Source of the DNA: Gerris lacustris
Lineage: Eukaryota; Arthropoda; Insecta; Hemiptera; Gerridae
Direction of reading: 5' to 3'
Length of the DNA stretch: 64,000 nt
Assembly: GCA_951217055.1 (NCBI GenBank)
Contig: OX578286.1
Coordinates: forward strand, 31,907,307 to 31,971,306
A program made the translations under genes and the position numbers. Positions 13,000 through 64,000 of the stretch are shown one piece after another. The number at the start of each line of letters is the position of its first letter. Positions within the stretch are counted from its first letter, which is position 1. The notes under the pieces are model-generated. The model was not told where the DNA came from, did no database searches, and worked only from the letters and a program-made list of their open reading frames with translations.

Positions 13000-13275
13000 A
13001 ACAGCCCAGAGTGGCTCCTTGCCTTTCGAGTTAATGCTTTTTCATTTTTCTCTGTCTTGTGTTATCTGTCTTCAGCCTCAGGTCCTTTCCCACCTCCTCT
13101 TTGGTCTACCAATCCGTTTTCCTTCCATATCCTTTTCACTGATCTTCCATAGTCCTCGTCTTATCCTTCCTGCCCTTACAAATCTCACTATATCTTAGTG
13201 CTCCAAAATCTCTTCTACCTCTCGGTTCCTTCTGATTCTCCAGAAGTTGTCCTCAAACTCAGAGCCGTAAATCCT
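13000..13275 (-). pseudogene. LINE reverse-transcriptase C-terminal remnant
   Basis: Read on the minus strand, a frame gives a basic tract ending in KRIGRPKRRWERT and a stop. This matches the 'GRPRKRW' tail typical of several non-LTR retrotransposon ORF2 proteins. Upstream the frame is broken. This is a short 3' relic, and the clade cannot be assigned. Confidence 0.5.
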
Positions 13276-13400
13276 TATAAAAAATAGCATTACATTAGTA
13301 ACATATAACATATTTACAGTAGTGTGTTTCTACATAATTTCAAGAAAACAACAAAAGGAATTCTTTCATTGGTTTCCGACATCGTTTAGGGCTTTTCCAG

Positions 13401-13536
13401 ATTGCCGAACCGAACAGAGGAAACGAGTCGAGCATTGTTTTCTGCGCATGCGCAGATCAGCCTGGACATGCGCATCTCAGACTGGGCATGCACAGAGACC
13501 AATGCTCAGCTCGTTTCCTCTGTTTGGTTCGGCAGT
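13401..13536. repeat. Short foldback with NRF-1-like core
   Basis: The block 'gccgaaccgaacagaggaaa' at the left is repeated inverted at 13500-13536. The loop contains the palindrome TGCGCATGCGCA (13442-13453), the classic NRF-1-type site, plus two imperfect GCGCAT or GCATGC words. A further ATGCGCATGCGCAAT lies at 13984-13995. Confidence 0.6.
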
Positions 13537-14140
13537 CTGGACGAGGCTTTATAAGTACATTAGTGTGGAAAGTAGCATTTTGCATGCGAGTGTGGAGTTT
13601 GCACCCGAGTGACAGCGAGGGTAGTAAAACCACACGAGCAAAGCAAAATGCAGTTTTCCCACGAGTTGCGTACCGTACTTTATCTACGATTGTGGATTTT
13701 AATAATAAATACAGAAAACAAATATTTAATAAACTTCCAGTATGTAAGTACGTATTTCTCTTTTGATTAAGATGACATTAATTCATTAGTTGTATTTTGT
13801 ACCGAATTTATTATTTCGGAAGGCGTATAATTCTCCTCATTTTCTTCATAATCACTTTAATCACTCATTGTTTCTCTAAAAACTCTATTTAAACAGTTAC
13901 TTTAATTAAACAAACAGCAAATTAGAATGTAAACAAACTCGCAAATCGTGCGTTAAGGTGAAGAATTCTTCCCCTCGTTATGAATGCGCATGCGCAATGA
14001 ATTCAGCTACGAAAAGAATCACTTTCTATGCATCTAAACAGAGATACAAATGTTTATATTTCGTATCAATCGTAGAGAAACTTACCTTACAACCCTCTAA
14101 TTAAATTATTAATGTGATTATTGTCTTTATAATAGACACT

Positions 14141-14170
14141 GATGATGGGCTTGTAAAGAGTTAAAGCTGC
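14141..14170 (+). ncRNA. Hammerhead-like core remnant (degenerate)
   Basis: CTGATGA is followed by TGGGC, a short loop and AGAGTTAAAG, where GAAA would be expected. It faces the minus-strand remnant at 12935-12985. Confidence 0.25.
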
Positions 14171-14957
14171 TGTAATAGATAAACTAATATATTTTTACTT
14201 GAAGAAATAATTTCTTCAATTCCTGTAGAAGATTGAAAAATTTCTACAAAGTGGTTTTTAATAATCTAAACATTAGTCGACATTATATCACACCTCTTGC
14301 TCGAAATATTTAAAAAAACAAAAACATTTTTGATATATTTAGTTTGGTATCACTGATAAAAAAAAAAGTTGTATCGCCATAACGATTAAGAACGAGACAA
14401 TTTAAGACTTTTAGAAGTGTTACAAGAAAGAACAAAAGTTTTAAACGACAGTTCCACCTTCTCGAAAACTCAAGACACAAAAACTCATAACCGTTTTAAC
14501 TTTCGACCTTTTTCAACAAACTATCGTTTCAGACTGTTGTTTTCTTCAGCAAACTTGTTTGAAGTTTGTTTTGAAATTAAGTCGTGCTTGATGAGACTAA
14601 GACTTAGTTCAAACTGTTTGTTAATACTCTTAAGTCTTGGATAATATATTTTTATGTTTATGTCGCTAAAGGGGTTTTTGATGTTACTTAAATTTTAGGT
14701 TTGTTTTTAGTTCATTCTTGTTTTTTTTAAACTTTCAAACTTAAGGGTTAGTCTGGTGGGTTTTCTCGATAAAATTTCCTAGAGTTAGATTGAAAATGAA
14801 AGTGTGTTTTAAAGATGACATTTTTGAAAACACAAGGAAACCTGATAAATTAGTTGAATGTGTTCCTTGTGGTTTTCAATGTAAGGGTAAATTTAAGTTC
14901 CGCGATAAACGTAGTGATTGATAATGGATATGTAAGTTTACTACATTGAGCGAAATA

Positions 14958-15946
14958 AGTGTCGCCAAGAACTTGGAAAATCTAGTGGGATAGATTACCT
15001 TCCTTTATTGTTATAACTATAGAAGAAGAATGTGAAGAATTCGATCAGGTTATGTCATTTTTAATAGTATATTATGTTACTAGGCTGTGAAGTGAGTTTT
15101 TTCTTTACCGCGTCAATTATATTTATTGTCGAGCAGTAATTCTTGCCAAGGTAAATAAAAAATACTTCACAGTCGTGTAGCATATGCTATTTTTTCCGAG
15201 GTAGCAAACAATGAAAAACTAAAAATTCTTTTGATAGCAAACAAAAAAAACAAGTTAAAAAAGAAACCTAAAAGAGGTTCCACTTTAAAAAAAAGAAGAT
15301 AAAACGCATTGACATCTAGTGGATTTTAATCGTACTAAGAAACATGTACTTGATTGCAGCGCTAAAAACGGCACTTTTGATAACTACCCTTAGGATGTAA
15401 AACATTTTTTCAATACTGTTTAGGTATTGAAGGTTAAGTCTACTTAATGAAAAAATGGATTTTACCTATGATTTTTAGGTTCTAAAGTTACTATTTCACA
15501 GCCTACCACGGATCAAACTAATTTTCTTCCACTCGCGTTTCATATTTTATATATTTATATATGGATAATATTTACGATAAACTTTTTAAAATTTTATGAA
15601 TTACATTTTTTTATATTCACTATACATAAAGGTAAACTGTGACAATTTTTGTAGAGTAAAATCTTATTCTGGAATAGAAATAACCCGTTTCCAAATTAAT
15701 TATTATTATAATTATTCGATTATTATTAAATAGTCTAATAATGAAATTTGATTAATATATTATAGTAAAACTAATTAAAATAAAAAAACCTTTAAAACAA
15801 GAAAATATTTAATAAAAATTTGATTAAAACATTTCATTCAAAATAAACAATGGATAACAGTCGGGAAAAAATTCGTCCCACTAAAAAGTTCTGAGCATGC
15901 GCAGTGGTCATTTTATGTAGATTTTTTTCAAGTTCTTGGCGACACT
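14958..15946. mobile_element. Non-autonomous element with 18-bp inverted ends
   Basis: AGTGTCGCCAAGAACTTG at the left is repeated inverted, as CAAGTTCTTGGCGACACT, at the right (15929-15946). The interior is AT-rich and holds no recognisable transposase. Confidence 0.55.
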
Positions 15947-16305
15947 TTTTTATCCAGGAGGTATACTTAGTGCTCCATCCCTATTTTATAAGACCCTTGG
16001 TTTAGACCCGCGACACAGTTGTACCTCTGTAGATCATTCCGTTTTATGTATCGGTTGTGAGTATATTATGTATGCCTCCTGTTCTTAGGTATGTATTATG
16101 TGAAGTGTTTGTTTAAATTATGTATGTTTATTATGTATGTTTACAACTATTTTATACAACTATTTTGTGTGCTTACTTTATTTTAGAAGCTCCCCTTCAT
16201 CAATTCTTGATTAGTTGGGTCTGTTAAGGAAATGAATGCGTTAAATTTGTAATATTTCGATCCCTCCTTGAATCATTCTCAAGCTAAAATCATAATTTAA
16301 TAAGG

Positions 16306-17180
16306 AAACCTACAAAGTGATCCCAGGGAACCTACAAAGTATATCCAAGGAAACCTACAAAGTGAAATCCCGGCACTTCTTTAGATTGTTACTCCTCTTA
16401 TAAAAAAAACAGATCGGAGTAACAATCTAATGAAGGTGTATGGAATGTTTTTCTTTAGACTGTTACTCCCTTATAAAAAATAAGACCAAACTTCTTGCAT
16501 ACGAGTCCGTAAGACAATGAGACATTTTCATGTTTTCGCTCTGCGTAAACTACCGACATAAAATGAAATATAAACGGTAATTTATCCAAGTAATTGATAA
16601 AAGTAGATGGAAGATAATGTTTATTCTTATCTCCACACCGGCACTGCCGCGGCTTGATTACGAATGACTGAATTCAAAGGCTCCGGCCAACCTTCTACGA
16701 ATTGTTAATATGCCTTCATACTAGCATCATATGGCAACCTCCTGTACTTTCCTAACTTCCTGTCACACGTATAAATCTTTTCGACTTTCTTCGGCCCTAC
16801 GAAGCGCGGTAGGGGAAGGCACTACAGCTGGAGACTGGATTACAGACCTACTATTCATTTCTAACTCCCTGTTATACTTTTTCTGAGTTTTAAAGCTAAA
16901 AGTAACGTAACGTTTTTGACTTATGTTCCATTGCCTAAACATGAAAATGTCAAAAACTAGAAGGGAGTAGCAATCTAAAGAGGATATACGGAATGTTCTT
17001 CTTTAGACTGTTGCTCCCTGTGATAATTAATCCTTTGTCCCAAAGTACATTGGACTAAACATCCCTTTGTCTTAATAGTTATTTATTCAAAGACATTTAT
17101 ACTCAAAAAAAACCGTAGGGGAGTAACAATCTAAAGAAGTACCGTGATCCCAGGGAATCTACAAAGTGATCCCATGCCGT
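16306..17180. repeat. Short tandem repeat split by a MITE insertion
   Basis: Imperfect copies of 'gatcccagggaacctacaaa' lie at 16306-16370, and the same word resumes at 17147-17180 directly after the family H element. This indicates that the MITE inserted into a pre-existing short array. Confidence 0.6.
16371..17146. mobile_element. MITE family H copy
   Basis: The termini are GGCACTTCTTTAGATTGTTA at the left and its complement ending AAGAAGTACC at the right. Internal copies of the same hairpin occur at about 16440-16490 and 16960-17030. AT-rich unrelated DNA (16500-16950) fills the middle. Confidence 0.65.
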
Positions 17181-17204
17181 GATTGTCTGTTTTGTACCTG
17201 TGAG

Positions 17205-17395
17205 TCGAGGGTGGTACAGGGTCATGGGTATGACCTCACGCTTCGGTGATCTGATTTACATGGTTCAGTAATGATCACATCATACATGGTTCGGTGGTAC
17301 AGCGATATGATGTGTAGTAGCTGGAACTCTATACCACGGACTAGTAAAAAGAGCCTAAATAAGGCCTAGATTCGAACAGGTATATGGACCGAATT
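17205..17395 (+). mobile_element. tRNA-derived SINE-A fragment
   Basis: It matches the complement of 58540-58795 in order: 'aatgatcacatcatac', 'ttcggtggtaca', 'atgatgtg', and a tail 'taaataaggcctag' with a word for a protected site near 'gaacagg'. The head carrying the pol III B-box is largely eroded here. Confidence 0.6.
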
Positions 17396-17869
17396 TTAAC
17401 AATCGTATCTATCAATAAATGGGAGACAAATTAACCGGGGATTTGATATTTTTATGTGGAATAGATTATTTTTATATGACATTCTTAGATTATTATGTCC
17501 ATATAAAATATGTACATTATCTGATTTCAGTACAGGAATTTTTGTACAGAAGATATTGCTGACTTAATGTAACTCTTGAAATAAACTAACTAGCCTATCT
17601 TGTAGGGCTTTAAGAGACGCAAATAGGTTTTTATTTTATCCAACTTCTCTAGCGCCCTCTAGTGCCAAAAAAAGGTGTTTTTAATAACATACTCTGGTAT
17701 TGCGAGTACTTTTTTTACGTAAAGACCAAACCGAATACAAAGTATCCTATCTTGTAGAGGACACTTTGGTAATGGGACCCTACATTGAACTTTTTTCGAT
17801 TCGAACTCCTCCAAATGGAGTTATAAGCCTCCAAAATTGAGTGATTTTGAAATATTTTGTTTCCGAACT

Positions 17870-18370
17870 TACTGGAGGTAACGGTTAGCTAACGGAAGTT
17901 GAGTGATTTAAAAAAATTTTATTTTATATATTTTGCTTCGGAGCTTACCGAAGGTAAAGGAAGCTACGTGATCGTTCTGAACAACGAAACGTTTTTAGGT
18001 CTCCGATTTCAAAAATTCCAAGACAGAAATCCGTTTCAGACATCAAGGAACATTTTCGGTTTCGTGGTCTGTCGGTCTGTCGTTCAATTTTTGCGAACCA
18101 ACATATCTTAAAAACTACACGTTCAATTATAATTGCCCCAGATTAATTTATAATATAAGCCCCAGATTAATTTAAAACCGTCTACGCTCTTTAACTTTTG
18201 CTAAAATGATACTTTAATACGTGTAAAAAATCAAAACAATTTTGACAGATTAAAAAAAACAGGGGGAAACAATTAAACCAATTAGACAATAATGGCTTGT
18301 AAAAGCATAAAATCAATAAAGTACGTGGATAGGATGCGAGGAAGCTATGTGCCACACCAATTGGCAGTCT
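17870..18370 (+). repeat. Dispersed repeat family X, copy E
   Basis: It is colinear with 1530-2110, including 'gcgaaccaacatatcttaaa' and, at the end, 'gcgaggaagctatgtgccac'. Confidence 0.7.
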
Positions 18371-20489
18371 ATTTTCTTATATTTAAGGGTTTATTTATGT
18401 ATTTTTTTTTATGATGTGATATAGAGAGGGCCGATGCATTTTTTTTTTTTTTTTTTTTCGATGAACATCTTTTCTTCGATGCAATTTTTTACTTGTAGTT
18501 GTAGACGGCTTTAAAAAAGTCATTTTTTAAAGAAATCATCCGATTAACAAAAACCTTGATAATTTCTCGAATTTAGGATGGTTATATTAGACTAAATAAA
18601 ATTAAAAGAGAACTTAATTCAATTTCAATTTAATTAATACTGACCTTTTCATATAAATACCCCGAATTCAAGTTCTATCTAATTCAAACTTGTTTTATTT
18701 TATTTCCTAAACAGAGTGTATAGTAATGATAGCATGCAATCTTCTGCAGCTGCCCAAAAGTGTGTCATACTAAGAGTGTCTCGCACTGTATTTGATTTGA
18801 TATATAACGTGCCGCTAAGCCCGTGGCAACAGACTTTATTTAATAATTTGAAAGAAAATTAAAATTAAGTAAATTAATTTAGATAAGTTATTATATTTAT
18901 TTAGATAAGTTATATCTATTTGAAGACCAACAAATCAAAAAAGACCAGTCATGTACCATGACTTAATGAGCAAATTTTCAAAAAAAAATCTGCATATTAT
19001 TGGCTTATGATAATATAGGAAAATTTTGGTTTAGAATTTGGATGGGTGAAAAAAAAAAGTTTGGTACATGGGGGTACGGGGTACAAAAGTCAAAATAGTA
19101 TTTAACCTTCAAGATGCATGCCGTTGGAAAGCTCTTTAATAGTACAGTAATTGTTGTTATGTACACTTTTGTCATATTTCCATGTAAGAGGGAGGTAAAA
19201 TGAGAAAAAACACGTTCTTACGCTATTTTTGACCCTAAATTGTCAAAATTTGACCCCTAAATGAACTCCAAAAATTCTGGCCAACGAACTCATCCTTTCT
19301 TTTGATATTATTGACATTTTAAAATTTGTTTGGATTTTTTAAGTGCATCCTAGGGTGAGATACCGTCTAGATTGACACATACATTATATACATACATACT
19401 TAAAAAAAAGTGTTGAATTTCAAGAATCGATTAAGAATGGTCTAAAACGTATTTCCATGGAGAAAATTTTCAAAAATTCGCATTACAAAAATTTTGAAGC
19501 CATTGCAATTGCTTAATTTTCTTCGAGAATTCGCTAACAAACATTTATCTTTATCGGAATAAATGTGGTTGTGTTATCATAGCAATAACAAATCATTTCG
19601 AGGTGATTTGTCGCCGTCGGGACACAACTCGATTATATAAATTATATATATATATGTGTGGGTGTAATTAATAATAAAAAAGTCCGATATAAATGTCTAA
19701 TAAATCCTTCAAATTATATTCTTGTAACAAATATAAAAAAAAAAAATGAACAACAGAAAATGAAGTGATAAAGAAAAAGAGGAGGAAATAATGAATAAAT
19801 TGGTTTCCTTTAGACGATTAAAAAAATAATTAAGACAGTAATAAAAAAAAAGAAAAGCATAAAGAAAGGAAATAACGAGGTATTTTACAGAACACGTTGT
19901 GAAAGGGAGAGGTGACTGGGAAACAGATGGATTGCCTAGAGTCCTAAAGGGAAAGGGTTTTTCTTCCTCCCGCATCGCATCTTTCTAATCAAGCACCATT
20001 TATCATTTCAGACTCTGTGACGGCCCTTATATGAGAAAACTCTCCCCTCCCTTCATAGAAGCAATCATGCTTTATACGTCAGGCTTAAGAGATAGAAGCA
20101 CGCTTCGACTACGTTTTTAACGTGTTGTATCGTCATGTTAGATAATTGTTATGAAGAGGGTTTTCTCTGTCATGTTATCACATATGTTACATATTGCTTA
20201 TAGAAGATAATGAGATCGACGTATAAAAAAGGACGATGTATGTGCTTTATCGTGTATAGAAAACTCGTGTTTTGTTATTAATTATAACAAAAAAATTATT
20301 AAAAAAAAGAAGGCAATTGATATCCGATGCCACAAATAAAGTACAGATTTAGTACCAATTAATTTGAAAGAAATGATAAAAGCTATAGAGAAACTTTTTC
20401 TAACGTAAATGCTCCTTTTTTATACGATCCTCTACTGTGTTTTGCAATTTCAAATTGTGTGTTTTAAAATTATTAAATATTACCTTGTG
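18371..20489. other. Non-coding stretch without recognised content
   Basis: AT-rich sequence with no exon or repeat structure that I could delimit. A low-complexity minus-strand frame at 19709-19975 (F/S/L-rich from an A-rich plus strand) is not convincing as a gene. Confidence 0.4.
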
Positions 20490-21420
20490 GCTTTCAATTC
20501 TTAGTTTGATCTTTAAAGGAATTCTAAAATGGCTCAATTTGCCATAATTTAACTTCTTGTTGGGTCATTCTCAAGCTGTCTAGTAGATTAGATTCCTCCA
20601 TGTAGTTTTTGATTCTTGAGAAATTAAAAAGGCTTACATCTGCCATATTTCAACTTCTCCTTGAATCCTTCTCAAGCTGTCTAGTAGATTAGATTCTTCC
20701 TTGTAATTTTCAATTCTTGAGTAGTTGGGTCTTTAAGGAATTAAAAAGGCTTACTTCTGCCGTAATTTAACTTCTTTTTGGATCCTTCTCAAGCTGTCTA
20801 GTAGATTAGATTCTTCCTTGTAATTTTCAATTCTTGAGTAGTTGGGTCTTTAAGGATTTAAAAAGGCTTACTTCTGCCGTAATTTAACTTCTTTTTGGAT
20901 CCTTCTCAAGCTGTCTAGTAGATTAGATTCTTCCTTATAGTTTTCAATTCCCGATTAGTTGGATTTTAAAGGAATTAAAAAGGCTTACATCTGCCATATT
21001 TCAACTTCTCCTTGGATCCTTCTCAAGCTGTCTAGTAGATTAGATTCTTCCTTGTAATTTTCAATTCTTGAGTAGTTGGGTCTAAGGGGAATTAAAAAGG
21101 CTTACTTTTGCCGTAATTTAAGTTCTTGTTGGGTCATTCTCAAGCTGTCCAGTAGTTTAGATTAAGCTACAAGGAGCTTTCGATTCTAGTATTGTTGGAT
21201 CGTAAAGGAATTAAAAAGGCTTACTTCTGCCATTTAAACATATCTGTGGATAATTTTAAAGCTGACTAGTAGATTAGATTTTTCATTGAAGTTTTTGATT
21301 CTTGAGTAGTTGGATCTTAAAGGAATTAATAAGGTTTACTTCTAAACTTATATTTAAACAATGGTTAACTACTTATATTTAAACTTCCCCTTAAGCTGAC
21401 TAGGTAATGTTGAAGCTCAT
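20490..21420. repeat. 117-bp tandem array of family G terminal sequence
   Basis: About eight units with a period near 117 bases. Each contains 'cttgagtagttgggtcttta', 'aaaaggcttacttctgcc' and 'ccttctcaagctgtctagta'. The unit matches the inverted ends of the element at 3961-5012, so the array is a tandem amplification of a transposon terminus. Confidence 0.85.
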
Positions 21421-21487
21421 AAACTCATTTTTATGGGTTTATAGCTCTTCTTGAAGTGGCGTGTGTTTTTTGCTACATTCTTATTAT

Positions 21488-22069
21488 AGTCCAGTCCAGG
21501 AGATAGCGTGCAAAAAAGTGTCTGACTAACATCAAGCTAGAATTTTGTATACAAGTCAATCTTTTAGCGCCTTTTAAGAATATGTGGTCGGCTAAGTTCG
21601 TCTGCGGGACATAGCTTGGTAATAGGCGTTTGAAAAAAACAAACCGGTGGAGAGGGGCCATTGTTGACCAATTATGGTGGACAATGTGATTTTCATGATC
21701 CTGAGTACAGAACTAGTTAGTAGACCAAAAATCAAGTCGATGTTATTTTCACACTTGACAGGTTAGTTATTCATAAGCTTGGGGAAATAGTATTATCAAA
21801 TATTACTAAAAATCAACGTGGTCACCTGTCAAGGGACGAACTAACATCAACTTGATCTTTGGTCTACTAACTAATTCTGTACTCAGGATCATGAAAATCA
21901 CATTGTCCACCATAATTGGTGAAACATGGCCGCTCTCCCCTGGTATGTTGTTTTCAAACGCCTATTGCCAAGCTAACATATTCTTAAAAGGCGATAAAAG
22001 AGTGACTTGTATACAAATTTCTAGCTTGATGTTAGTCAGACACTTTTTTGCACGCTATCTCCTGGACTA
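21488..22069. mobile_element. Foldback element FB1, copy 1
   Basis: A 580-bp palindromic element with arms of about 250-280 bases. It starts AGTCCAGTCCAGGAGATAGC and ends with the complement GCTATCTCCTGGACTA. TA at the edges fits a TA target site, as in Tc1/mariner-type MITEs. Other copies are at 26538-27502 and 51323-51902. Open frames in it come from the repeat itself. Confidence 0.85.
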
Positions 22070-22559
22070 TTATTATTATTATTATTTATTTTTAGAATTA
22101 AATAAGTGGATATATAAATTGTTCTTTTATCTCTTCTGTAAGAGGAGGAGGGGTGGGGGTAGGAAAAAGAGAGTTTGAAGTTAGAAAATCTCTGAAAATT
22201 GGAAAATCAAATAAGGGGAAATTGAGAGAGAACTGTCCCTCATCTCACAAGACAACTGAGAACTCATATTAAATTTCCTCTTTCTTTTATCCGTCCCCTT
22301 TCCCCTTTGACTTTGTCTAGAGAAACGGAGAAGAAATCAAGTTATGGTTTTATTGGTTGACCAACAACAAACTCTTAGGTTAAAAGTCTTTATCATCGTG
22401 CTTGGAAAAAAAACTTGAGAGTAATGGATATAAACAATTGTTTTTTTGTTTTTTTCTGTGATTTTACATTTAATGGTTTTTTTCAAAACAAGCTTTTATA
22501 CACATTAAATTTTTACAGCAAATATGGCTGGAATGAGGGTGTTGGAAAATAATGCGATG

Positions 22560-23210
22560 TTTACATGGCATGTTAGAAGCTCTTTTCAAGTAGAAAAAAT
22601 CGGTCCGAGACAACTCAGACAAACTTTCTCATATACGAGTTCATAATTATTTAGCCCAGTGTTTTCCATTTATTAGTTTTCGTATGTAAATTTAATTATT
22701 ATTGTGCATTTCATTAAAATTTATCGTAAAAATAACTTCTCCCGAGCGGGGAATCGAACCCGGGCTCTCTCGGTCCGCGTTTTAAGCTTTTTTCTCAGGA
22801 ACTAGATTTTTCCCGGGAAAACGGCTTATATCGTTGGATTCGTATTTAAATGGACTATATTTTAGAATTTTTTAATCAAAATCGTCGGAACCGTTTTCGA
22901 GAAATAATTTTTTTTCACGTTTTTTCAGAGTTTTTGGGGAGCAGTGCCCCTAAACCCTAAATTTGGAGCTAAAATTCATTTCTCGATTTCGCCTCGGGGT
23001 ATGATTTTTCTGAACATGTTTGCCAAATTTCGTAAAAATCTGCCCAGTAGTTTAGGCTCCAGGCGTCTGCACAGACGACAGACGACAGACAGACAGACAT
23101 TTTTCAAAAACTTTTTTTGGGACCTCAAAACGTGTAAATCCATCAAAATCTCAAAATCGAATTTTATGATATGAGATTTATGTTTTTATATGAGAAAGTA
23201 AAAAAGTTAA
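22560..23210 (-). mobile_element. SINE-like repeat C with pol III B-box
   Basis: The minus strand contains GGGTTCGATTCCCCG around 22745-22765, a tRNA T-arm/B-box. The part 22620-22850 is related to 59110-59465. It ends in a block with CAGACGACAGACAGACAGAC (about 23070-23098). No full tRNA cloverleaf can be drawn. Confidence 0.5.
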
Positions 23211-23318
23211 AATTGTAAATAAATATGGCTGATATATAAGAGAACAATTCTACACTGTGTAATTGTATCTGTGTCTTGTGTTATCACTTTTGTTAATCAT
23301 GTTAATATTTTGTTTCAG

Positions 23319-63519
<40,201 letters not shown>

Positions 63520-64000
63520 GTATGTACCGCATTTATTTGTTACATATATTTTATAATTTTTAAATTATTTAATTAAGTAAGTAATCCATTAATTGGACAT
63601 ATTTTAATCTTATTAATAATGAAAAAAGTGAATCCAATGTTTTCAAATTAGCAGTAGGCTTTGGATTATGTATCAAAGCAGTGAAGAATTACAAAATTTA
63701 GAAAAATAAACCTTGTTGATTTAAATTTAGACTATGTTGAACTAAAATATTTAGTATTGTGGTTTTTTAACAAATAACTGATAACTCCAGCACATGTGGA
63801 TTATGAGAGACCACATTTATAAAATAAACTCTATGAAATGTAAATTCTTTATTTAGGATGAAGTTATGGTTTCAGGGTCATCAAAAATACCTCATATCAA
63901 ACTGTTAGATAAGGTAATTTTTGGCTTAACAGGGCAGTTTTGATTTTAGAATTTAAGCCAAGTACATAATGGGATTCCCTGTTCAGATTCATTCTCAGGG
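63520..64000. other. Start of the next LRP2 intron
   Basis: Begins with the donor gtatgt. AT-rich, nothing further recognised up to the window end. Confidence 0.6.

Noticed and set aside
22736..22795. tRNA gene on the minus strand
   Set aside because: Only a T-arm/B-box and a short 3' piece are present. No D-arm, anticodon arm or pairing acceptor 5' strand can be found at tRNA distance, so it is SINE-like.

Overview
The window is eukaryotic DNA, most likely from an arthropod and probably an insect. It is AT-rich, its coding sequence is broken into short exons with GT-AG introns, and the introns are packed with foldback elements, MITEs, SINEs, LINE remnants and satellite-like tandem arrays. 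There is no prokaryotic gene organisation and no complete gene.

The only gene I can support is one very large plus-strand gene crossing most of the window and leaving it at the right edge, and probably at the left too. I assembled 31 exons (23319 to 63519, about 6067 coding bases, about 2022 codons). The reading frame stays open and the splice phases match at every junction. The domain order is: six LDL-receptor class A (LDLa) repeats, EGF, calcium-binding EGF, YWTD propeller 1, EGF, propeller 2, EGF, eight LDLa repeats, EGF, calcium-binding EGF, propeller 3, EGF, propeller 4, EGF. That is the N-terminal half of LRP2 (megalin, mgl in Drosophila). LRP1 fits less well because its first cluster has only two LDLa repeats. 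The signal peptide and probably one first LDLa repeat lie upstream of 23319. The rest of propeller 5, clusters III and IV, the transmembrane segment and the cytoplasmic tail lie beyond 64000.

Layout: 1-23318 has no recognisable exon. It is either a 5' intron or upstream DNA and holds MITEs, a dispersed repeat family with 94-bp and 18-bp tandem expansions, a 75-bp satellite with a 300-bp higher-order period, a LINE tail, a 117-bp array and a long-arm foldback. In 23319-34662 there are three widely spaced LDLa exons with large introns carrying foldbacks, a pogo-like element and a 60-bp tandem array. From 34402 to 63519 exons are dense and the introns shorter, with piggyBac-, pogo- and FB-type elements, SINEs, LINE RNase H fragments and a tandem array of hairpin units. 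The last intron contains a 2.9-kb near-perfect palindrome built on a Penelope-like fragment with hammerhead-ribozyme-like cores.

The encoded protein would be a giant endocytic receptor: LDLa clusters bind ligands through calcium-organised acidic loops, while propeller/EGF units handle ligand release at low pH. No undescribed biological system is evident. The most unusual items are the giant palindrome, the hammerhead-like cores and the satellite arrays that sit next to exons.
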